36,984 bases of DNA. Origin: a virus. The translations under genes were made by a program, and so were the position numbers. The DNA is taken from positions 1 to 36,984 of IMG/VR virus record IMGVR_UViG_3300032296_000975. One strand, given 5' to 3'. Positions 31,086-36,984 of this stretch are shown in pieces. The notes beneath the pieces are model-generated. The model saw only the letters and a program-made list of their open reading frames with translations, had not been told where the DNA came from and ran no database searches. Positions within the stretch are counted from its first letter, which is position 1, and each line of letters opens with the position of its first letter.

Positions 31086-32031
31086 TTTCTTCCCATGCCG
31101 CTGTCGCAGCTTCACCGATTGCGCCCATGAACGGGCACGGTGTTCCGGCCATTTCCATTGCCCTGAAGACGCGGGGGTCTTGGCACAGGAGGCTCACAGC
31201 AGCCACGCGCATACCCATGTCGTACAGGGTCTTCGACAGCTTCATCCGCTCGCAGTTCTGATCGCGCACAGTGCGTCCAGCCGACAGGCCAATGATTTGC
31301 GTCTGCACTGCGCCTGACTGGCCGGTGGTGCAAAGGTCTTGGCTGTAGGACATCATCGACGGCGCAATGGCGCTGGGTGGCGGCGACTTGATGTTCTGAT
31401 CGATAACCTGCCGAGAGACGTTCTCGCTATAGCTTTTGCTGTCGGAGACGTTGACGTTGTTGTTCTGGTTGACGTTGTTCGTCGTGCTGTTGATTGTGCT
31501 GTTGCTCGTGTCGATATTCCGGTTGGTGTTATCGGACCTGCTGTTCACGCTCTGGTTGATTGTGCTGTTGCTCGTGTCGATATTCCGGTTGACGTTATCC
31601 GACGTGCTGGTGTTCTGGTTGATGTTCGTCATCGTGCCAGAATTGATATTAGTGTTCTGGTTGATGTTCGTCATCGTGCCAGTATTTTGGTTGATGTTCG
31701 TGTTCGTTGAGACGTTATTGTTCGTGTTCACCGAGGTGCTGGCGCTCACGTTATTGTTGTTGTTCGTGTTGACCGATGTGCTCGTGCTGGCATTGACGTT
31801 GTTGTTCGTGTTGACCGACGTGCTGGTGGAGGTGTTGTTATTGTTGTTGGTGTTCGTGCTGGTGGAGGTGTTGTTATTGTTGTTGGTGTTCGTTGATGTG
31901 CTGGTGCTGTCCGACGTGCTGGTCGTGGTCGTGTCGTAGACATATGATATTGGCGCAGGGGTTGTCTGCGCGAACACGAGAGAAGCCGCGCTAGTGGCGG
32001 CCACAAAGCCAAACAGAACCCGTTTCATCAT
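31057..32031 (-). CDS. Secreted Asn/Thr/Ser-repeat protein with conserved Cys-containing C-terminus
   Basis: 324 aa, ATGATGA overlap with the upstream gene. Signal peptide MMKRVLFGFVAATSAASLVF-A-QTTPA. Residues about 35-215 are almost only Asn, Thr, Ser, Val, Ile and Asp in tandem repeats (NTNNNNNTSTST, and a 22-residue unit with NRNIDTSNSTIN). The C-terminal domain (about 225-310) has DLCTTGQSGAVQTQIIGLSA, GRTVRDQNCERMKLSKTLYD and a final CQDPRVFRAMEMAGTPCPF, with four Cys. This C-terminal domain occurs, from memory, in other marine phages without assigned function. Likely exported to the periplasm or cell surface; the repeat part resembles beta-solenoid or adhesin-like sequences. Confidence 0.72.
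   Translation of the reverse strand: MMKRVLFGFVAATSAASLVFAQTTPAPISYVYDTTTTSTSDSTSTSTNTNNNNNTSTSTNTNNNNNTSTSTSVNTNNNVNASTSTSVNTNNNNNVSASTSVNTNNNVSTNTNINQNTGTMTNINQNTNINSGTMTNINQNTSTSDNVNRNIDTSNSTINQSVNSRSDNTNRNIDTSNSTINSTTNNVNQNNNVNVSDSKSYSENVSRQVIDQNIKSPPPSAIAPSMMSYSQDLCTTGQSGAVQTQIIGLSAGRTVRDQNCERMKLSKTLYDMGMRVAAVSLLCQDPRVFRAMEMAGTPCPFMGAIGEAATAAWEENADRRPDAD
31490..31891. repeat. In-frame tandem repeats in the secreted protein gene
   Basis: Two identical adjacent 36-bp units at 31820-31855 and 31856-31891 encode 12-residue Asn/Thr/Ser repeats. A second family with 66-bp spacing has near-identical segments around 31490-31525 and 31556-31591 (22-residue unit). A third has 42-bp spacing around 31612 and 31654. 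All spacings are multiples of three, so the repeat number can change without breaking the frame. Confidence 0.85.
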
Positions 32032-32240
32032 CGATCCGCCTTGTTGTCTAATTTGTCCTCAATCCGACGGAGGTGGATCATCACCTCGTCGAACTTTTTG
32101 TCGATGGCATTGAACTTCTCGTCACCAAAGCCAAGGCGCGCCTCAAGCAACGTCAGACGGCTGTTGAGGTTCACCCATACGGTTATCAGGCCCCCGATAA
32201 AGGTCAGCACGGTCACGAGGGTATTGATGTCGAAGTTCAT
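32028..32240 (-). CDS. Small membrane protein with coiled-coil tail
   Basis: 70 aa, ATGA overlap with the gene before it and TGATGA overlap with the gene after. One hydrophobic segment at about 8-26 (LVTVLTFIGGLITVWVNLNS) is followed by a heptad-like helix LTLLEARLGFGDEKFNAIDK, then KFDEVMIHLRRIEDKL. The topology is the same as the 173-residue protein downstream, in miniature. It could be a phage membrane regulator or a spanin-like or antiholin-like protein; no family assigned. Confidence 0.65.
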   Translation of the reverse strand: MNFDINTLVTVLTFIGGLITVWVNLNSRLTLLEARLGFGDEKFNAIDKKFDEVMIHLRRIEDKLDNKADR

Positions 32241-32599
32241 TTCAAGTTCCGTAGCTTATACACCGCCGACAGATACACTTCTGTGACACCGTCAATTAAA
32301 TTAGCCACTGCGCGGTTGCCCTGACAGATGTCTTCGTGATGCTCTTCAATCCATGCCGCGTCGGCCTCAAGCAGCTTCAGCACGTCGCGTTCAGACACAT
32401 CGGGAGCGGGTATGTTCCCGATGATGCTGAACGCGCCTTGGTAGGCTTCTACGAGACGGTCGATTGCGTCGATGACGTCGTCGTAGAAGCGGCCCAATGT
32501 CTTGTGCTTTGCGAAACTACCATCACCCTTGGCGCGCCAGTGCTCAAAGTGCGCCACGTTGCGTGCGTAGAACACGCGACTGATGAGTTCCTCGATCAT
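32237..32599 (-). CDS. DUF5856-like all-helical phage protein
   Basis: 120 aa, starting two bases before the upstream stop region ends. The helices ISRVFYARNVAHFEHWRAKG, then SFAKHKTLGRFYDDVIDAID, then LVEAYQGAF match, from memory, a phage family with a ferritin/Dps-like four-helix pattern (H..HW....FA.H...G.fYd..id.iD.lvE..qG). The His and Glu residues in the helices would fit a metal site, but no function is established. Lies in the accessory section between the fibre and lysis genes. Confidence 0.75.
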   Translation of the reverse strand: MIEELISRVFYARNVAHFEHWRAKGDGSFAKHKTLGRFYDDVIDAIDRLVEAYQGAFSIIGNIPAPDVSERDVLKLLEADAAWIEEHHEDICQGNRAVANLIDGVTEVYLSAVYKLRNLK

Positions 32600-32600
32600 G

Positions 32601-32804
32601 TTACGCGCCGTTCGGAGCGAGTTGGGCGTTTGCCTGCTCCATGATCTTGCGCAGCAGCGGATCGGCTACCTTGTGCGGCAGCTCCTGCAATGCGGCGAGA
32701 ATGAGGTTCACGTCGTTGACGGCCAGTTCCAGCTTTACAACTGGCTCCTGCTGCACGGCCTGCGCCTGATTGTCTACGTCGAGATGGTCCAATTCGGGGT
32801 TCAT
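32601..32804 (-). CDS. Small conserved phage protein, unknown function
   Basis: 67 aa, strong AAAGGAGA before the ATG. An acidic/Gln-rich N-terminus (1-22) is followed by PVVKLELAVNDVNLILAALQ and ELPHKVADPLLRKIMEQANA. The pattern 'V.LEL.V.DVN.IL.ALQELP...V..L..KI..Q' is familiar from short marine phage proteins encoded near fibre genes. No membrane segment. Function unknown; perhaps a structural or assembly accessory. Confidence 0.75.
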   Translation of the reverse strand: MNPELDHLDVDNQAQAVQQEPVVKLELAVNDVNLILAALQELPHKVADPLLRKIMEQANAQLAPNGA

Positions 32805-32816
32805 ATTCTGTCTCCT

Positions 32817-33188
32817 TTAACTAGCTGGTGGTGTCGGGGTTGGTTCTTCCCACGGAAAATCGCCTTCAGGAACGTCCACTACTGGGTCTTTCTCTAGGGC
32901 AATCTGCTTGTTGATTTGAGCATCAACGTGGTCTTTGTAGCCGCCCACGACAACGGCTTGTATCCAACCAAGGACGTCAGCCTCGGTCAAATCTTCGTAA
33001 GGGATAAACGTAGCGGGGTCTACGCTGGAAAGCGGGAAAGGCGTAGCGCCGCTAAACGTGCCGCTGTCACCGTCTTCGTCTGTGCCGGTGCAGGTCCATG
33101 TGGATTGCACAACGACGTTGTCGATGTCGAGCGCGACATCCGTGGTTTTCTTCAAGGACGTGATCGCCCAAGTGTATGTGAGTGCCAT
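32817..33188 (-). CDS. DUF7936-like phage protein, near tail fibre
   Basis: 123 aa, begins one base after the fibre stop. Beta-rich N-terminal part: TYTWAITSLKKTTDVALDID, then VVVQSTWTCTGTDEDGDSGT. It is followed by SSVDPATFIPYEDLTEADVL and GWIQAVV, and a Pro-rich end. The 'F.PY.dLTE..VLGW' segment is characteristic of a small phage family seen in cyanophages and other marine phages. It directly follows the fibre gene, so a fibre assembly or decoration role is plausible but not shown. Confidence 0.8.
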   Translation of the reverse strand: MALTYTWAITSLKKTTDVALDIDNVVVQSTWTCTGTDEDGDSGTFSGATPFPLSSVDPATFIPYEDLTEADVLGWIQAVVVGGYKDHVDAQINKQIALEKDPVVDVPEGDFPWEEPTPTPPAS

Positions 33189-33189
33189 A

Positions 33190-36100
33190 TTACTGTTCCT
33201 TTGCTTCTAGGGCTTTTACCTTATTTGTGAGTTCTTTTACAGCCTGAATTAACAAGCCGATGGTGGCGTTGTAATCGACGGATTTGTATTCTTCGTTTTC
33301 AAAGATTGCTTCTGGAAGAACCTGCTCGATTTCCTGCGCGATGACACCAGCGTAGCGCCGCTCTTTGTCGTCCCTGTCCGTTCGGGTGTAGGTGACGCCG
33401 CGTATCTTGTCGAGTTTGTCCAGCGCGCTTGGGATTGTTTCGACGTTATCCTTGATGCGGATATCAGAATAGGCAGTGATGTTTCCGTTCGCAGTTAGCG
33501 ACCCGCCGACATTGACAGTCGAGGTGTTATACCAAGCAAGGTAAAGGTTATAGCCGGATTGCGCGTCAATATGAAGATTGCCGTTTGAGGTGGAAACGGT
33601 GCTGTGGTCAGTCATACCACCATTACCGCCAATCCTTAGATACACACCGTAACTTGAATTAGGCCCAAGGAAAATTTCACCGCGCCCACGGAACGAGGTG
33701 GCGGTGGTGTTCGGGTCAATGTAATAACCGGTGTCGTTGCTGTCGTAGAAGACAGGCGCACGAAGGCTGCTTCCAGCTTGGAGGCTGTTGTTGACATATA
33801 CGTTGCTGCCGCCCAGCGGGTCGCTGCCATTATTAATAGACATGACCTGCGTGACCATGTCGTAGTCGCTATAGAACTTCATCCCGCCGTAGCCGGGATT
33901 AGCACCCATCTTGATGCCCGTGTGGAAGGCTATGCGAAGGTCAGGATATGGATGCGTCCACGCACCAGCCTCACGGTAAATAGCGTAAGCGGTAGAATAG
34001 TTGCTGCTAAAATAAATGCCGTATTGGGTGTCTACAGATACGTCTTCAATGTTCCGTAAAGTGTAACCAGCAACTGAGTTAAGGACGGATACACCAGCGG
34101 CGTCAACGTAGTAGTTGGTGTTGTTGCTGTCGTAGAAGATAGGTGCGCGAAGTGAGCCAGCGCCTTCAGCGTAATCTCCTAAGATTGACAGGGCTAAAGT
34201 GTTGCCGCACCAGAAATTGAATGTACCAGCGGAAGAACCACTTGACTGGAACTGCACGTTTGTTGCGCTGACGCTAGGCGTAGGCGCGCCACTATATCCG
34301 GTCCTAATCCAGAGGCTTTGCGTACCAGTGGTGCTGAGTAATTGGATACCCGATGCGCCATTTTGGTTAACCCTAAAATCGCCGAGGACATTCGAGCCAG
34401 CGTTAGGGTTGATATAATACGCAGTGTTGTCAATGTCATAAAAGATAGGAGCGTACACACCGCTTGAGTTAATGTACGCCATATTACTGCCACCACGGGT
34501 ACGGAAAAAATGCGTGGTGTTGTCGTGATAATTGGCTGGGTCTGCGCCACCAAGATACAGCCTGATACCGCCATCAGGCGACCGCAGGTACAGATACGAG
34601 GCGTCGGTAAAATTGATAGCCTGCGTACCGCTGGGGAACTGGATTTGGCTTAGACGAGCAATGCTGAGGACCGACGTGCTATTCGGATCGAGGAAGTAAG
34701 CAGTGTCGTTGCTATCGTAGAATAGGGGCGCACGCATATCGACAGGCGCAGTCACGTACCCGCTTGTGTGCATCAGCAACCAAGAGCTAGTGCGGACGCC
34801 GTTAAAACCAGACGAGCATCCGCCAATCCAGAACGTGTTGCCGGTGTCGATACCCATGCCCATCGCGTGCTGGCCAGCGCGGGTGAAGCCGATATATGAA
34901 TAGTTGTTGTCGGTGCGACGAGTGATACCCAAAAGGCCGTATGGGTCTGGGGAAACGACGCCGCCATCATAGACGTTGAGGCCAGCGGTGTTGTTAATCT
35001 GCCCCAAAACGCTGGTGCTGGCCGGATCGACGTAATAAGCAGTATTGTTGCTGTCGTAGAAGATAGGCGCACGGAAGCTGGTGTTAATCTGCGCATAGCC
35101 ACTTGAAACACCTGTGAAGGTAAAGTCTGTCGCTTCAAACGACATCGGGCCATAAGCAGAGGCATCACGGCTGTATGTTAGGACGTAACCGCGACCGCCG
35201 CTCTCACCAATCTCAACCGCCAAACCCGTGGCACTAGCAGAGGCGTCGCCCCACCAACCCGCAGCGCGAACTTGACCAGCCGCATAAACGCCGCCCGCAG
35301 TGATAAGTGACGTACCCGTGCTCGCCGGATCGAGGTAGTAGCTGGTGTTGTTGCTGTCGTAGAAGATAGGCGCACGGATATCGACGTTGGCCGTGACGTT
35401 GCCGCTGGAGTTTATGGTTAGACGTTCTGTGCCTAGACCGCCACTAATAGCACCGGTATTAAACGTCATTGTGCTGTAGGTCAGGACGTTCAGGTCATTG
35501 CTTGTGCCATACCGGATACCACCATCGCCAGAGCTTACTGAACTGATGAGGAGCTTAGAGGCATAAGTGTACGCAGGTTCGAGACGGTACAAAACGTCTG
35601 CCCCCGCTGGGCCAAGAGCATGAAATCTCCCAGCAGGCGAACTCGTACCAATCCCGACATTGCCTGCATTGTCGATACGCATACGTTCTGCAAGGGCTGT
35701 TGACCCGTTCGTCGTGGTATCGAACACAAGGTGCGTTCCACGGGCCGTGTCTGTCCAATTTTCCGACGCCATCAAACCTATGCGAACTTGGGAACCGCCA
35801 GCATACGCCGTTGTTCCGTAGCCCCACGAGGACAGGAAACCAAGGTAGTTACCCGCCGAAACTGCTGTAGGAGCCGCAGCCGTTCCGTTGGCACGCCTTG
35901 TATGAATGCCGGGGTTACCTCCGAAAGCGTCTATAAGGACGCGCGTACTCGCAGCGTCAGCCCCTGATACTGTAAGTATTTGTTCCGCGCTGCTGGTAGG
36001 AGGAAGCGTACCTGCGTTCACACTTACATGGAATTTAGAAACAGGTGCAGTCGTTCCGACGCCCAAATTACCTGCGTCGGTGATACGCATGCGTTCAGTT

Positions 36101-36984
36101 ATGGCGTTCGCCTGAGTTCCGTCATTGTCTGTTCCGAATACCAGATTGCCCCTAAACCCAGTAGAGCCTGTGGCAACGATACCCGCGTGCGCCCACGCCC
36201 CAGTATTGTTGCTATTGTCAGTAAAAACCAACCCTTGCGTAAAATCTACCGTGCCATCAGCGGAGTTGTTGTTAATGTTGAGCGCACCGATATTAGCACC
36301 GCGATATGCAGTCTGTGTGCTGCCTTGGAACACGCCTTGCCCAACTACGTCTAACTTTGCCAATGGCGAAGCAGTACCGATACCTACGTTTGTGCCGTTG
36401 TCGTAGATGACAGACGCGCTGACAGCCGACGTGCCATTACCCTTGAGGACATAGCCCGACGACAGGGTCGTCGCGCCTGTGCCGCCGTTGGCGACATTCA
36501 GCGTGCCTGCGAGCGTAATCGTTCCGCTGCTGGTGACTGGGCCGCCCGATGTGGTCAGGCCGGTGGTGCCACCGCTGACGTCGATGCTCGTCACAGTGCC
36601 CGCGCCGCTCGTAGGCGAGGAGATGGTGAAGTTCGGGTACGTGCCCGTCACAGTCGTAGCGCCCGCGCCTGTCAGCGACACGACCTGATCGGGAGCCGTG
36701 TTGGTAACGGTGATGGAGCCAGAGGCCGTGATGGGGCCGCCAGAGACGCTGACGCCTGTGCCCGCAGTCAGGTTGACGCTGGTGACGGTGCCGACATTTG
36801 ACGTGTAGCCCGCAGGGTTGCTCGCAGGATACGCTCCGAGGTTCGACAGCGCGCCAGACGCGTCCGTGGCACCTGTACCGCCATTGGCGATGGCGAATGC
36901 GCCAGACGTAATCTGAGAGGCCGCTATGGCTATCGACGAGCTGGATGCAGACGTAATCTGCCCTTGCGCGTTGACCGCGATGAC
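33190..36984 (-). CDS. Large tail fibre with S74 chaperone, 5' end cut by window
   Basis: At least 1264 aa; the frame stays open to the right edge, so the start lies outside. The visible N-terminal part has fibre modules such as IANGGTGATDASGALSNLGA and GTVTSIDVSGGTTGL, shared with the other fibre. The middle includes six copies of an (I/L/V)FYD(S/I)(N/D)(N/D)T-Y(Y/F) box between beta-rich segments with INSSGNVTANVDIRAPIF-like joints. The C-terminus is an S74 chaperone: AYSDIRIKDNV with Ser and Lys five residues apart, a GVIAQEIEQVLPEA segment, and a coiled coil. It is the first late gene visible and probably the long receptor-binding fibre. Confidence 0.9.
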   Translation of the reverse strand, partial: VIAVNAQGQITSASSSSIAIAASQITSGAFAIANGGTGATDASGALSNLGAYPASNPAGYTSNVGTVTSVNLTAGTGVSVSGGPITASGSITVTNTAPDQVVSLTGAGATTVTGTYPNFTISSPTSGAGTVTSIDVSGGTTGLTTSGGPVTSSGTITLAGTLNVANGGTGATTLSSGYVLKGNGTSAVSASVIYDNGTNVGIGTASPLAKLDVVGQGVFQGSTQTAYRGANIGALNINNNSADGTVDFTQGLVFTDNSNNTGAWAHAGIVATGSTGFRGNLVFGTDNDGTQANAITERMRITDAGNLGVGTTAPVSKFHVSVNAGTLPPTSSAEQILTVSGADAASTRVLIDAFGGNPGIHTRRANGTAAAPTAVSAGNYLGFLSSWGYGTTAYAGGSQVRIGLMASENWTDTARGTHLVFDTTTNGSTALAERMRIDNAGNVGIGTSSPAGRFHALGPAGADVLYRLEPAYTYASKLLISSVSSGDGGIRYGTSNDLNVLTYSTMTFNTGAISGGLGTERLTINSSGNVTANVDIRAPIFYDSNNTSYYLDPASTGTSLITAGGVYAAGQVRAAGWWGDASASATGLAVEIGESGGRGYVLTYSRDASAYGPMSFEATDFTFTGVSSGYAQINTSFRAPIFYDSNNTAYYVDPASTSVLGQINNTAGLNVYDGGVVSPDPYGLLGITRRTDNNYSYIGFTRAGQHAMGMGIDTGNTFWIGGCSSGFNGVRTSSWLLMHTSGYVTAPVDMRAPLFYDSNDTAYFLDPNSTSVLSIARLSQIQFPSGTQAINFTDASYLYLRSPDGGIRLYLGGADPANYHDNTTHFFRTRGGSNMAYINSSGVYAPIFYDIDNTAYYINPNAGSNVLGDFRVNQNGASGIQLLSTTGTQSLWIRTGYSGAPTPSVSATNVQFQSSGSSAGTFNFWCGNTLALSILGDYAEGAGSLRAPIFYDSNNTNYYVDAAGVSVLNSVAGYTLRNIEDVSVDTQYGIYFSSNYSTAYAIYREAGAWTHPYPDLRIAFHTGIKMGANPGYGGMKFYSDYDMVTQVMSINNGSDPLGGSNVYVNNSLQAGSSLRAPVFYDSNDTGYYIDPNTTATSFRGRGEIFLGPNSSYGVYLRIGGNGGMTDHSTVSTSNGNLHIDAQSGYNLYLAWYNTSTVNVGGSLTANGNITAYSDIRIKDNVETIPSALDKLDKIRGVTYTRTDRDDKERRYAGVIAQEIEQVLPEAIFENEEYKSVDYNATIGLLIQAVKELTNKVKALEAKEQ

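Noticed and set aside
23650-36984. Diversity-generating retroelement acting on a fibre gene
   Set aside because: No reverse transcriptase gene and no template/variable repeat pair with adenine-directed differences was seen.

Overview
The window is part of a tailed-phage genome (or integrated phage) and contains no recognisable host housekeeping genes. The phage is most likely podovirus-like and infects an alphaproteobacterium. The host call rests on high GC coding sequence, a GapR (DUF2312)-type nucleoid protein at 5054-5308, which is an alphaproteobacterial family, and several small replication-arm proteins that look like alphaproteobacterial phage families. The podovirus call rests on an SU10-type adaptor, a P22 gp10-like tail hub/DNA-stabilisation protein, several large internal-virion-like proteins and two chaperone-tipped fibres. 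Terminase, portal, major capsid, integrase and repressor are not visible, so lifestyle cannot be decided. Both ends of the window cut genes: a primase-helicase on the left and a tail fibre on the right.

Left arm, plus strand, 1-11125: replication and early functions. In order: primase-helicase (partial), four small proteins, a DUF2800 PD-(D/E)XK nuclease, a DUF2815 single-strand-binding-like protein, GapR, a 143-base structured gap with three inverted repeats, a small HTH-like protein, family A DNA polymerase, a small protein, VRR-NUC nuclease, a zinc-binding DnaJ-like/DUF6011 protein, an SNF2-type helicase, a DUF6378 protein and a 50-residue protein. Genes are nearly contiguous, with ATGA/GTGA overlaps. 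Two leaders, before 1981 and before 8333, share a conserved sequence; a weaker version lies in the loop of the hairpin before 5452.

Right arm, minus strand, transcribed from 36984 down to 11118: late functions. In order: large tail fibre (partial), DUF7936-like protein, two small cytosolic proteins, a small membrane protein, two signal-peptide proteins, two membrane proteins with coiled-coil or calcium-loop tails, GH19 endolysin, a holin-like peptide, adaptor, second tail fibre, a fibre-associated protein, tail hub, a small protein, then a block of internal-virion-type proteins (698, 357, 282, 933 and 244 aa), an ADP-ribosyltransferase-like protein and a DUF7178-like protein. The two arms converge tail to tail with an 8-base overlap at 11118-11125.

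The most interesting part is the end of the late operon. The last two genes encode unrelated proteins that begin with the same 16 residues (MGRLSSLAAKAARKAA), although 11 of the 16 codons differ. This suggests a selected protein tag, such as a virion-packaging or ejection signal, on a pair of effectors delivered with the DNA. A C-terminal [FY]xxGG[IKR][VI] motif shared by three late proteins may be a second tag. Other notable items are a hairpin that pairs with the ribosome binding site at 5438-5443, the shared leader, and a cluster of secreted and membrane proteins next to the endolysin. Apart from motif-level family assignments made from memory, no database comparison was possible.
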